In this document: piece after piece, positions 8,615-16,626 of the stretch | How the letters are laid out: each line of letters begins with the position of its first letter | How positions within the stretch are numbered: the stretch's first letter is position 1 | DNA from: Ferrimicrobium acidiphilum DSM 19497 | Lineage (GTDB): Bacteria; Actinomycetota; Acidimicrobiia; Acidimicrobiales; Acidimicrobiaceae | Direction: 5' to 3' | DNA length: 35,744 nt | NCBI RefSeq assembly: GCF_000949255.1 | Contig: NZ_JXUW01000029.1 | Location: 1 to 35,744, forward strand | Program-made: the position numbers and the translations under genes | The notes under the pieces: generated by a model | Seen by the model: the letters and a program-made list of their open reading frames with translations, nothing else | Told to the model about the DNA's origin: nothing | The model's database searches: none

Positions 8615-9046
8615 ATGACAACGCACGATCCACGGGAGTTCATTCCACACCGTCCCCCCTTTTTGCTAGTAGATACGATTACCGAACTTCAACCTGGAGT
8701 ATCGGGTCGTGGCAGTTACGCGGTGCCACACGATCTCGCGATTCTCGCCGGCCATTTTCCGGACAACCCGATCTTGCCTGGCGTCTATCAGGTTGAGGCG
8801 ATCGCCCAGATGGGGGCAGCCGTCGTTTTGAGCGATGAGCGCTACGCCGGGTCTCTCCCGCTCTTTGGCGGTATCGACCGTGCTCGCTTTCGACGCGTAG
8901 TTCGACCAGGGGACGTACTCGAGCTCAGCATCGAGATGACGAGTCTCTCTGCCCGCGCCGGCAAAGGTCAGGGACGTGCAACCGTCGGTGGGGATCTATG
9001 CGCCGACATCAGCCTGTTCTTTATCATTGCGCCAGCTGGTTCCTAG
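8615..9046 (+). CDS. fabZ: FabZ-type 3-hydroxyacyl-ACP dehydratase
   Basis: Hot-dog fold enzyme that removes water from (3R)-hydroxyacyl-ACP in fatty acid elongation. 143 residues, the family's usual size. Starts with HRPPFLLVD (12-20) and carries the active-site signature GHFPDNPILPGVYQVE with His47 and Glu61. A GGAGGAG ribosome site lies 10-11 bases before the ATG. It is one base from the next gene, xth, so the two form an operon without an obvious functional link. A related acyl-CoA or acyl-ACP dehydratase role cannot be excluded from sequence alone, because no other fatty acid genes are nearby. Confidence 0.9.
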   Translation: MTTHDPREFIPHRPPFLLVDTITELQPGVSGRGSYAVPHDLAILAGHFPDNPILPGVYQVEAIAQMGAAVVLSDERYAGSLPLFGGIDRARFRRVVRPGDVLELSIEMTSLSARAGKGQGRATVGGDLCADISLFFIIAPAGS

Positions 9047-9047
9047 G

Positions 9048-9803
9048 ATGCGGTTCGCGACCTGGAATGTCAACTCGCTGCGCGCAAGACGGGACCTAGT
9101 TGCTCTCTGGCTCAATGAACACCAACCTGACGTACTCTGTCTTCAAGAGACCAAGGTTAAAGATGCCGACTTTCCCGAAGAGCTCTTCGAAGAGAACGGT
9201 TACCATGTTGCCCATTGGGGGGTTTCGAGTTGGAACGGGGTCGCTATCGCGGCTCGGCAACCGCTCGACAACCTTATCCTCGGAGTGGTCGACGACTCTG
9301 AGGAGGCACGTTGTATCGCGGCAGATATCGATGGAATCCGGGTATTCTCGGTCTACGTCCCAAATGGCCGTGCTCTCGGGGACCCTCACTACAGCTACAA
9401 GCTTGAGTGGCTCGAGGCGCTCCGAGCGCGCTTGAGTGATGAGATTCAGCGTCGACCGCTGCTGGTTGCGGGAGACTTTAATATTGCGCCGACCGACGAC
9501 GATGTCTATGATCGAGCCGCCCTCGAAGGGGCAACGCACGTGAGTGAGCCCGAGCGTTTGGCGTTGCAGAGGCTGCTTGACCTGGGTCTGGTCGACTGTG
9601 GAGCTAGTGCAGAGGACACTGACTCGAACTTCACTTGGTGGGACTATCGCCAAGGAGCCTTTCGACGCGGAATGGGCATGCGGATCGACCTGGTATTGGC
9701 CTCTCGGTCACTGTCTGGCGAGATGTGTTCATTTCAGGTTGATCGGCTCACTCGTGCTGCCCCAAAGCCATCCGATCATGCACCGGTCATCGTAGAGTTT
9801 TAG
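9048..9803 (+). CDS. xth: exodeoxyribonuclease III (AP endonuclease)
   Basis: Cuts DNA at abasic sites and removes damaged 3' ends in base excision repair. 251 residues. The order of motifs is that of the EEP superfamily: MRFATWNVNSLR (Asn7), LCLQETKV (metal-binding Glu), VYVPNG, VAGDFNIAPTDDDV (Asp/Asn pair), FTWWDYR, MRIDLVL, and the terminal SDHAPVIVEF with catalytic Asp-His. The ATG at 9048 gives the canonical N-terminus and lies one base after the fabZ stop; a longer frame from 8976 would run through fabZ and was rejected. It converges with uvrD2, leaving only eight bases between the stops. Confidence 0.94.
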   Translation: MRFATWNVNSLRARRDLVALWLNEHQPDVLCLQETKVKDADFPEELFEENGYHVAHWGVSSWNGVAIAARQPLDNLILGVVDDSEEARCIAADIDGIRVFSVYVPNGRALGDPHYSYKLEWLEALRARLSDEIQRRPLLVAGDFNIAPTDDDVYDRAALEGATHVSEPERLALQRLLDLGLVDCGASAEDTDSNFTWWDYRQGAFRRGMGMRIDLVLASRSLSGEMCSFQVDRLTRAAPKPSDHAPVIVEF

Positions 9804-9811
9804 CGCTGCTA

Positions 9812-11662
9812 TCACCCGACTCTAGCGAGTTCGGCAAACAAGCGGTCGGCCAGCTCGGGTGATTCGGCTAGCAATGGCGTCGTTACCATGGCCAGCAGTG
9901 ACTCCTTGTCAGATGGGCGAATGCGAGCAAGCTTGCGAAGATCAGCATCGGAGAGGATGAGGTAGGAGGCTAGCCTCCGTTCTTTTGCAACCGCCACTCG
10001 CCAGCGATCCAGGCGGGTGGCTAGCGATGGGGCACCATGGGAGCGAATGCTCTGGGTAGGGGCGTTCTCTTCTCCTCGACCAAGATGTGCTAGTAGAGAC
10101 GATGGAGCAAGGCTCGGCTTCGACCAGGATATGAGCAGAGAGTCCGTCGCTCGAGTCATCGCAACGTACAAGAGCCGACGTTCTTCGGCAAGCGCATCGA
10201 CGGGGAGTCCACGGCGAGACGGGTAGCTTTTGTCGCCGATACCAACGAGGTGAACGTGGTGCCACTGGAGGCCCTTTGCGCGATGGAAGGTAGTAACACT
10301 GACGGCGTCAACCCCTCTGACCTGGAGACCGCGAAGGAGCTCCTCGAGCGCGAGGTAGTCCGCGATCGGATCCTGTCTTCTTAGTTCTGTAGCTACCTCG
10401 AGCAGTATCCGTTGGTTGGCTGCTCGCTCGGGCGATGTGGAGTTCAACGCCTCCTCGACCATGTCGCAGATCTCGGTGATCTGGAGGCGTTCGGTCTTTG
10501 CCGTTCGCATCAGCGCGATCACCTCAGGGGCGGACGCCAAAGGAGTAAGCCCGAGGATGCTATGGGGGATGTCGAGTCGACGCAACGCCTCCTCAATCGG
10601 CGCGAGTTGACGAATCGTTCGGGCGAGCGTTGCCATCGATGAGTATGGAACGCCGCGGTAGTGCAACTCCGCTATCCGCCGTGCTGCGAGTTGAGCCTCG
10701 GCAGCCACGGAGTCGGTGGCTAGAAGTTCCGGGGCTTGACCTCCTTGCCGATGAGCCTGGACTCGCCCAAGCAGTTGGTGGTCGGCTACTGGGTTGGCCG
10801 CCGCCACTAGTGCTGCAGTGCTGCGATAGTTGGTGGAGAGAGCCACTCTAGTTAGTGTTGGAATCCGGGTAGCGAGGCTGGTCATCAGCGCCGGATCGGA
10901 TCCATTCCATCCATAGATGGACTGATTGGGATCGCCTACCACAGTTAGCCCAGAGAGATCGGTCCCCATCCATTGCTCGATCAGTCGAAGCTGGAGCGGA
11001 TTGACATCCTGGAACTCGTCGATGTAGACCCAACGGGCTTGTAGCCGGAGTGCCTCTCCGACGCCGTCGTTGCGCGCAACTAGCTCGGTGGCGATCCTCA
11101 AAACATCAGTGAGGTCCATCAGCCGCTGTCGTGATTTTGCGCGCTCCAGCGTCGAGCACACCGAGATGAGTTCGTGTGGGTTTGGTATCGAGACTAGGTC
11201 TGGGTTCTCTTGAAGACTGGTCAGATCATGGCCACGGGCTCGCAGACGCTCGATCTCGGCGAACACTACCCGTCTGCGAGCCTCCGAGAGTTTGAATCCG
11301 AGATCGCCAAGGAGACCATTTGAGTCGCCGATGAGACGAGGAACTGGTCGACCAAGCATGGCGGAGCCTTCGCGCACGAGTCCGAGTGCGAGTGAGTGAA
11401 AGGTTCCACACTGTGGAGGTGGGCCATCAAGCAGTCGGTATAGGCGGCGCGAGACCTCCCAGGCGGCGGCGCGAGTGAAGCTGATCGCAACCGATTGGGT
11501 GCCTCGAGTGGTTTGCGTCGCGATCTGGTAGGCGATTCGGTGGGTCAGAACACGAGTCTTGCCAGACCCTGCTGCCGCCACTATTAGAAGTGGTGCTTTG
11601 GCGATCACCGCCTCTCGTTGTTGGCTACTTAGGCCCTCAAGCAGGAGGTCGGCGTTAGCCAT
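9812..11662 (-). CDS. uvrD2: UvrD2-like superfamily 1 DNA helicase with HRDC-like tail
   Basis: 3'-5' DNA translocase/helicase of the UvrD/PcrA group, DNA repair. 616 residues. Motifs in order: Q motif LSSQQREAV (11-19), Walker A AAAGSGKT (29-36), FTRAAAWEV, CGTFHSLAL, IDEFQDVNPLQ (motif II), VVGDPNQSIYGWNGSDP (III), LSTNYRST (IV), VTTFHRAKGLQWHHV (V) and LLYVAMTRATDSL (VI). The C-terminus (about 560-616, ASYLILSDADLRKLA...) resembles an HRDC domain, the mark of UvrD2 rather than UvrD1. The four-cysteine motif that mycobacterial UvrD2 has before the HRDC domain is absent. It starts three bases after the stop of the radical SAM gene, so it is probably the third gene of that transcript. Confidence 0.9.
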   Translation of the reverse strand: MANADLLLEGLSSQQREAVIAKAPLLIVAAAGSGKTRVLTHRIAYQIATQTTRGTQSVAISFTRAAAWEVSRRLYRLLDGPPPQCGTFHSLALGLVREGSAMLGRPVPRLIGDSNGLLGDLGFKLSEARRRVVFAEIERLRARGHDLTSLQENPDLVSIPNPHELISVCSTLERAKSRQRLMDLTDVLRIATELVARNDGVGEALRLQARWVYIDEFQDVNPLQLRLIEQWMGTDLSGLTVVGDPNQSIYGWNGSDPALMTSLATRIPTLTRVALSTNYRSTAALVAAANPVADHQLLGRVQAHRQGGQAPELLATDSVAAEAQLAARRIAELHYRGVPYSSMATLARTIRQLAPIEEALRRLDIPHSILGLTPLASAPEVIALMRTAKTERLQITEICDMVEEALNSTSPERAANQRILLEVATELRRQDPIADYLALEELLRGLQVRGVDAVSVTTFHRAKGLQWHHVHLVGIGDKSYPSRRGLPVDALAEERRLLYVAMTRATDSLLISWSKPSLAPSSLLAHLGRGEENAPTQSIRSHGAPSLATRLDRWRVAVAKERRLASYLILSDADLRKLARIRPSDKESLLAMVTTPLLAESPELADRLFAELARVG

Positions 11663-11665
11663 TGG

Positions 11666-13015
11666 CTAGTGGGATTTCGCCGGGGCCGCGCAACAGAACC
11701 AAGGTTCGCTCATGACGACCGGACTTGGGGCTACGACGCTGGGGTAACGAGAGTCTGGAACTGGCAACCCATTGGCTTCGTAGACGGCAGCTGCGATGTC
11801 GGCAAAAGTCGTGCCAAAGCTCTCATCACCTGCATCGGAGGCGATTCGATAGAGGCGGTCGCGTAGCACCGGTAGCCGATCATCTCGGTAACTCACGGTG
11901 TAGCCCATTACCTCGGCATCATATGGCCCAAAGTCGCGATCATTGATGGAGAGCAGAGAGTTCGTGGGTGTTAGGAGTTCGATCGAGTATTGGATCGGTT
12001 CTACCACCTCGATTGCGTCGGAGTCGATGATGAACTCGACGATGTCTACGAGATCGTGCAGCGTACTCCATGGAGTGAATGGGACAAATGTCGGATGCAT
12101 GCCGATGCCATTGGCGTAGAGCAGGTCACGAGCAAGGGTCACGTCGCCGGCGACGTGACCCTTGTCGAGATGAGAGAGGACGTCATCGTTTAGGCTCTCG
12201 ACCGCTGAGATGATGAAGTTAACGTGGCTAGCGGCCAACTCTGGAATCAGGTCTCGATGTCGGAGAATCTCTGAGATTTTGGTGGTAATATCAAAGGTCA
12301 CCCAGCGTGCCTTCTCCGCTAGCGTCTTGATTATCTTGAGCGAGTGCTTGGGCGCATTTAGGAAGTCAGGATCACCAAAGCTGAGGTGGCTGGCGCCGGC
12401 CTCGATCTGTGCGAGACCATCCGCGATCACCGATTCAGCGTCGTTGATAGCGATTCTGCCGTTCCAGACGGCGGCAACAGGGCAGTGAAGGCAGCGGTGA
12501 CGACAACCAATAGAGGTCTCCAAGTAGCCGGTGACGTGATCGACCGCATTGATTTTGACGCTTCGGTAGCTTTCAAGTGGCATGAGTGCCGAACGATTCA
12601 CACGATAGGCTCGGCGGCTGGTGGCGCTTCTTGTTCCCGGTTGGCCGATGGCCGAAGCCGGCTGTAGGAGAGTAGCTATGTCGGTGGCGCTCGCGCGATC
12701 GAGCCAAACTGCCGGTGGCGGAGTTCGGAGCGACTCCTTAAGGACGTTGGCGTAGAGTCCGACGACTATGAGTTGACGCTCACGCTCATCGTGCTCAAGC
12801 GATGCGAGTAGATCGCGGGCTACCAACGCACCGGTCAGCATCGGCGCCGTTAGTATCACCTGGTCAGCGTGGTTGAGGACATCTAGCGCTTGACTGAAAG
12901 GAACCTTAGACATGTCGAGCACCTGAAGGGATCCATCGCCGAGCTCGGCGGCGAGCTCAGCCGCAAGCTGTGGCTGATGGCCGAGTTCGTAAGTTGAGAT
13001 AAAGAGTGCAGACAT
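11666..13015 (-). CDS. radical SAM enzyme with C-terminal Cys-Cys-Ala-Ala-Pro tail (CUAEP/CCAEP type)
   Basis: Uses S-adenosylmethionine and a 4Fe-4S cluster to start radical chemistry on an unknown substrate. With the ATG at 13015 the protein has 449 residues. Residues about 1-110 form a cobalamin-binding-like or Rossmann-like region (LFISTYELGHQP). The cluster motif is C-x3-C-x2-C (CRHRCLHC, 171-178), followed by SFGDPDFLN and HPTFVPFTPW. The tail EPWFCCAAPAKSH matches what I recall as the CUAEP/CCAEP-tail radical SAM family, in which some members have selenocysteine; here both positions are ordinary cysteines (TGT TGC). A GTG at 13036 would add seven residues and overlap the ATP-grasp gene by eight bases; the ATG gives the family-like N-terminus. 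Substrate unknown. Confidence 0.85.
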   Translation of the reverse strand: MSALFISTYELGHQPQLAAELAAELGDGSLQVLDMSKVPFSQALDVLNHADQVILTAPMLTGALVARDLLASLEHDERERQLIVVGLYANVLKESLRTPPPAVWLDRASATDIATLLQPASAIGQPGTRSATSRRAYRVNRSALMPLESYRSVKINAVDHVTGYLETSIGCRHRCLHCPVAAVWNGRIAINDAESVIADGLAQIEAGASHLSFGDPDFLNAPKHSLKIIKTLAEKARWVTFDITTKISEILRHRDLIPELAASHVNFIISAVESLNDDVLSHLDKGHVAGDVTLARDLLYANGIGMHPTFVPFTPWSTLHDLVDIVEFIIDSDAIEVVEPIQYSIELLTPTNSLLSINDRDFGPYDAEVMGYTVSYRDDRLPVLRDRLYRIASDAGDESFGTTFADIAAAVYEANGLPVPDSRYPSVVAPSPVVMSEPWFCCAAPAKSH

Positions 13016-13028
13016 GTCTGCCAGTCTA

Positions 13029-14243
13029 CTAGCCACCCTCGATCACGATGGTGAGAAGGGCGCTTGCACGCTGCAAGGCACGCAGTGTACCAGCTTGACC
13101 AGGTGCTTCGGCGAAGATGAACCCGAGGTAGCGATCGGTAAGCGGTGGTGGGTATACCATGGTTCCCGTGCTCACGGTTATCTCGACTCCGGTGACCCCT
13201 GGGACCGAACGGGCCTGATCTAGGCCGTTGACTTCGCGAAGGATACCCCTAGCGGGAGTTGGAATCATATAGATCCCAACTGCTCGGTTTCTCTGCTTGA
13301 TCTCGCCTCTGTCCCCGAGGGCACGGGCCAAGATAAGGTCTTCCAGACGTTGACCGTCACCGAACTTGATCGCCGCTGAGCAACGACCGCCAATGGAGCG
13401 GGGAGCGATCTCAAGGATGACCGCTCGTCCCTCAGATAGTCGCAGTTCGGCATGAACAGGTGTGTTGGTAAGACCAAGGGCTCTAGCGCCACGCTCGACA
13501 GCATTGATAAGCTCTCGTCGTGCCTTGGCGGAGACCTTGGCTGGCCCTAGATAGGTCGACTCCCAGAAGTAGGGTCCCTCACCTATATCCGGCTTGGCAA
13601 AGATCATTAGAACCTCGAGTTGATCGCCGTTCAGGATCCCCTCGACAGCGAACTCGGGACCCTCAACGTAGCTCTCTAGCAGCAGGGGAGCAGATGGTTC
13701 CTGGATCTCTCGAAGTGGATCAATATCGTCGATCAAGTTGGCAGCATTCACCCGAATGACGCCGCGAGAAGCGGTCTGGCGAGTCGGCTTTACAATGAAG
13801 CTCCCCCCAAAATTGGCGACGAGTGCATCAATCTCCGTGGCCTTCAGGTTATTGAGATCGTGCAGCGTTGTGACTAGGAACTTCGGTTGGCCGAGTTCAG
13901 CCCTCATCAGCGTGGTTCGTAAAGCCACCTTGTCGACCGAGCGCTCGACAGCCTCGGCTTTACCGATAGTAAGCCCGAGCTGATCGCTCAAGCTGGCCGC
14001 AAGCCGGGTGGAGACCTCGTCAACGCCGATGATCAACGTTGCGCCGAGACCAAAGAGGTAATCAATGAGCCGCTGGATCTCGTCATCCGGCGGCATCATG
14101 CTGCTGACATGTACCGTCTGGTCCCCGAGGGGCAGTTGAGCATTGGTTAGCAGGGTGAGTTGCTGGGCTGCTCGCGCTCCCGCCTGCAAAAAGGCATCTG
14201 CGCGATAGCTTTCAGCTGGCACGACGAGGACGATATGTTGCAT
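13029..14243 (-). CDS. ATP-grasp ligase, partner of the radical SAM enzyme
   Basis: 404 residues, carboxylate-amine/thiol ligase fold. The ATP-binding lysine region is GGSFIVKPTRQTASRGV, then LLLESYVEGPEFAVEG, and the metal-binding end reads HAELRLSEGRAVILEIAPRSIGG, the carnosine-synthase/biotin-carboxylase-like subgroup. The N-terminal 100 residues form a PurK-like pre-ATP-grasp domain. Such enzymes join an acyl phosphate made from ATP to an amine, thiol or peptide. It is first in a minus-strand unit with the radical SAM gene (stop and start within about 13 bases) and uvrD2. The pair suggests synthesis of a small molecule or modified peptide. No precursor peptide or transporter is visible next door. 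Exact substrate unknown. Confidence 0.85.
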   Translation of the reverse strand: MQHIVLVVPAESYRADAFLQAGARAAQQLTLLTNAQLPLGDQTVHVSSMMPPDDEIQRLIDYLFGLGATLIIGVDEVSTRLAASLSDQLGLTIGKAEAVERSVDKVALRTTLMRAELGQPKFLVTTLHDLNNLKATEIDALVANFGGSFIVKPTRQTASRGVIRVNAANLIDDIDPLREIQEPSAPLLLESYVEGPEFAVEGILNGDQLEVLMIFAKPDIGEGPYFWESTYLGPAKVSAKARRELINAVERGARALGLTNTPVHAELRLSEGRAVILEIAPRSIGGRCSAAIKFGDGQRLEDLILARALGDRGEIKQRNRAVGIYMIPTPARGILREVNGLDQARSVPGVTGVEITVSTGTMVYPPPLTDRYLGFIFAEAPGQAGTLRALQRASALLTIVIEGG

Positions 14244-14302
14244 GTGTCTAGAATGGTACTACGTACGGTGACGTTTGCGGCAAACTGATGTGGCTATTCG
14301 TC

Positions 14303-14324
14303 TTGGCATCAACAACGATGCCAA
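14303..14324. promoter_or_regulatory. 8-base inverted repeat between ATP-grasp gene and nfuA
   Basis: TTGGCATC - AACAAC - GATGCCAA, perfect arms with a six-base spacer, centred about 66 bases before the nfuA ATG in the divergent intergenic region. A second smaller one, CACTTC-AAC-GAAGTG (14352-14366), sits directly before the nfuA ribosome site. Either could be an operator or a leader hairpin. No known regulator consensus is claimed. Confidence 0.4.
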
Positions 14325-14379
14325 AGGGAGGCCGCTTGGTTGTTAGGAGTTCACTTCAACGAAGTGAGGAATGAGAGTT

Positions 14380-14997
14380 ATGAGCGATTTTCGTGTAACC
14401 GATGTGGCGGTAGAGGTAGTCCTTGAGGCGTTGGCTGACGAAGGTCAGACCGATGCGCTGGCGCTTTGGATCGAGGTTGCTGGGAACGATGGAGCCTCCT
14501 TCATGTATGACGTCTATTTCCAGGAGCTTGCACAAGCCGATCCCGATGATCTGCATCTTCACTTTGGCGAGTTGAATGTAGTAATTCCCAAGACCTCGAT
14601 TGCTCAACTCAACGGTGCGACACTCGAGGTTGGTGGCGATGGAGAGCTCGCGATCACCAACCCAAATACACCGACGCCTGAGGCCTCCGATCTGCCTGAC
14701 CTTGGGCCAGAGGCGCTTGCAAATGATCTCGCCTTACGAGTCAACGCCATTCTGGAGGAGCAAGTGAACCCAGCCATCGCAGCACATGGTGGCTATGCAG
14801 AGCTGGTGGGGGTAGTTGATGCCCGCGCTTACGTGCTTATGGGCGGGGGTTGCCAGGGTTGCGGATTGGCGGCGATGACTCTTTCGCAGGGCATAGCGAC
14901 CGCAATTCAAGAGGCTGTGCCTGAGATCGTCGACATAGTCGACGTGACCAACCACGCGGCAGGGAACAATCCGTACTACCAGCCAGCGAAGAAGTAG
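14380..14997 (+). CDS. nfuA: NfuA-like Fe-S cluster carrier
   Basis: Delivers 4Fe-4S clusters to client enzymes. 205 residues in two parts: an N-terminal HesB/A-type-like domain (about 1-95) that has lost its cysteines, as in E. coli NfuA, and a C-terminal NifU domain with MGGGCQGCG, where Cys158 and Cys161 form the C-x2-C cluster site. Residues about 115-205 include NAILEEQVNPAIAAHGG, the typical start of the NifU domain. The ATG at 14380 was chosen over 14371 because GTGAGGA ends at 14370, giving a spacing of nine instead of zero. Divergent from the ATP-grasp gene; a client such as the adjacent radical SAM protein is possible but not shown. Confidence 0.9.
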   Translation: MSDFRVTDVAVEVVLEALADEGQTDALALWIEVAGNDGASFMYDVYFQELAQADPDDLHLHFGELNVVIPKTSIAQLNGATLEVGGDGELAITNPNTPTPEASDLPDLGPEALANDLALRVNAILEEQVNPAIAAHGGYAELVGVVDARAYVLMGGGCQGCGLAAMTLSQGIATAIQEAVPEIVDIVDVTNHAAGNNPYYQPAKK

Positions 14998-15299
14998 GGC
15001 AGCAGGACAGAGCACGCGTGTCTAATTGGTAGTTCTGGTTTTCCCGCGGTGCTCGACCACAAACCGATCGAGTGGAGGATTGTCTTCGTCGCCGATTTAA
15101 CGCACATCACAAAGAGGGGCCATTCCGTACTCGTAATACGGAATGGCCCCTTGCTTTGCGTTGGTTGCGCACCGATTCTCACCATTAGAGCGGCTTAACA
15201 CCAGCCCCAACAGGAGCTATTGTGCTGCGTTGGCTAAGCAATACCGGTTTGACCCAGCTTTAGCTGGACCAAGAACAGGCCGGCGGCAGCAGTCGCTGG
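14998..15299. other. 302-base gap between convergent nfuA and yceI
   Basis: No gene seen. The only strong structure is the 15-base-pair hairpin at 15115-15151; a short CCAGCT-TT-AGCTGG repeat lies near 15255. I looked for a tRNA-like cloverleaf and found none. Confidence 0.55.
15115..15151. terminator. 15-bp hairpin between convergent nfuA and yceI
   Basis: AGGGGCCATTCCGTA (15115-15129), loop CTCGTAA, and the exact complement TACGGAATGGCCCCT (15137-15151). It is placed between two convergent genes, so a bidirectional terminator is likely, although the tracts after the stem (TGCTTTG on plus, CTTTGTG on minus) are only weakly T-rich. Confidence 0.6.
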
Positions 15300-15854
15300 T
15301 TACGCCTTGACCAGTTCGACCTCGAGATTGATGGTGACCTTATCTCCGACAACGACTCCACCGCCGTCTACTGCAGCATTCCACTCGATGCCAAACTCCT
15401 TGCGCGATAGTTCTCCGGTTGCGCTGAATCCTGTGCGCACACCGCCGTAGGGATCGGGCTGGGTACCGTTGAACTCGAGATCGAGTTCGATAGGCTTGGT
15501 AATCCCACGGATCGTTAGGTTCCCGACCAGCTTCCAGTCGTCGCCGTTGGGGCGGATAGCCGTAGATACGAAGTCAATCGTCGGGTACTTGTCGGACTCG
15601 AAGAAGTCAGCGCTCTTTAGGTGGTTGTCCCGGGCCTCGTCTCGGGTTGTGATCGAAGCCGCTTCGATGGATGCAGACACAGAACTCTTGGTGACGTCCT
15701 CGTCGATGGTGATGTTGGCGGTGAACTTCTCGAAGTGGCCGCGGACCTTAGAAACCATGAGGTGTCGAACCGTGAATTCTACGCTCGAGTGAGATGCGTC
15801 GAGATTCCAAACCCCTGCTTCTATTCCAAGATCTTTTGCTGACGTGCTTGCCAT
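15300..15854 (-). CDS. YceI-family lipid-binding protein
   Basis: 184 residues, the lipocalin-like YceI fold that binds polyisoprenoid or long-chain lipids. Motifs: WNLDASHSSVEFTVRHLMVSKVRGHF near the start, TTRDEARDNHLKSADFF in the middle, YPTIDFVST, VGNLTIRGITKPIELD, and GGVRTGFSATGELSRKEFGIEWN. There is no signal peptide, so a cytoplasmic form, as is common in Actinobacteria. AGGAAGAAGAC precedes the ATG. Divergent from a MarR regulator 71 bases away, which probably controls it. Precise physiological ligand unknown. Confidence 0.92.
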   Translation of the reverse strand: MASTSAKDLGIEAGVWNLDASHSSVEFTVRHLMVSKVRGHFEKFTANITIDEDVTKSSVSASIEAASITTRDEARDNHLKSADFFESDKYPTIDFVSTAIRPNGDDWKLVGNLTIRGITKPIELDLEFNGTQPDPYGGVRTGFSATGELSRKEFGIEWNAAVDGGGVVVGDKVTINLEVELVKA

Positions 15855-15925
15855 GTCTTCTTCCTTTCATTGGTCGGTTAAACTAAAGTCAAGTGTAGAC
15901 GAAATAATTGCGGGTGCAACCAAAT
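15855..15925. promoter_or_regulatory. yceI-marR divergent promoter/operator region
   Basis: 71 bases, AT-richer than the surroundings. On the minus strand TTGACT (from about 15894) could be a -35 box for yceI. The stretch TTAAACTAAAGTCAAG (about 15879-15894) is an imperfect inverted repeat overlapping it, a plausible MarR operator. This is position-based inference; no consensus match is claimed. Confidence 0.3.
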
Positions 15926-16381
15926 ATGCAGGAATGTGCTAGTTCAAAGGTAAAAACGGCGACGCTTGGCGCCTTTAGGTCTCTGTTAGGCGCGCATGCG
16001 CGCCTGCTGTGGCAGCTCGATCTTGAGCTCAATGCGAGCCATGGCTTGAGTTTTGCTGATTTTGAGGTTTTGTTGCACCTCTATTCGGCCGAAGGAGGAG
16101 AGCTTCGCCTCTCCGAACTCGCGGAGCTTGCGTTAGTTTCACGAAGCGCACTTTCGAGACGGATCGACTCTCTGGTGGGCCAAGGGTGGGTATCTCGGCG
16201 TAGTTGCCCCACCGATCGCCGTGGCACCTTTGCGGTTCTCACTGAGACCGGCAGAATGAAGGTCGATGAGTCGGTGGTCACCCACGATGCAGTTTTGACC
16301 CGCATGCTGAGTAAGCGCCTCGGTGACGAAGATTTGGGCACATTGCAGAAGATGCTTGACGAGGTAGTCGATCGAGAGTGA
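15926..16381 (+). CDS. MarR-family transcription regulator
   Basis: Winged helix-turn-helix regulator, 151 residues from the ATG at 15926. The central region LRLSELAELALVSRSALSRRIDSLVGQGWV (about 59-88) is the recognition helix region and SCPTDRRGTFAVLTETG is the wing with the conserved Asp-Arg-Arg. N- and C-terminal helices make the dimer interface. TTG at 15908 and GTG at 15914 are possible earlier starts, with no clear ribosome site for any. It probably represses the divergent yceI and itself in response to a hydrophobic or phenolic ligand, as is typical for the family; the ligand is not predictable. Confidence 0.85.
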   Translation: MQECASSKVKTATLGAFRSLLGAHARLLWQLDLELNASHGLSFADFEVLLHLYSAEGGELRLSELAELALVSRSALSRRIDSLVGQGWVSRRSCPTDRRGTFAVLTETGRMKVDESVVTHDAVLTRMLSKRLGDEDLGTLQKMLDEVVDRE

Positions 16382-16626
16382 AGCGTCACCGCGACTGACC
16401 TGGCTTAAGTGTTGATGGTGCGGAACCCAGTTCCCTTGCACCCTGGTGACGGCGAGGCTACAGCGCTCGTCTTCAGGGGGGCTGGTGTAAAGCCGTTTTG
16501 ATCACCAAAGATCCACGGCTACTCTCATCTGCTTCGAATTGGCGATGGGCCGACCTTCAACTATAGGCAGGAGTGGCAGGCGGTCGACAACCCAAATCTG
16601 TCGACAACCTAGATCTAGAGTCAGCG

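Noticed and set aside
8328-8650. Short frames on both strands before fabZ
   Set aside because: Neither has a family motif or ribosome site, and both run through the tandem repeat and palindromes.
11666-11710. Selenocysteine in the radical SAM tail
   Set aside because: The two tail positions are TGT and TGC; no in-frame TGA is present.
15001-15090. tRNA-like stretch after nfuA
   Set aside because: No acceptor stem or complete set of arms can be drawn; only scattered resemblance to a T-loop.
16580-16610. Doubled GTCGACAACC downstream of the phosphatase
   Set aside because: Two copies of ten bases seven bases apart can arise by chance, and no other copy is seen.
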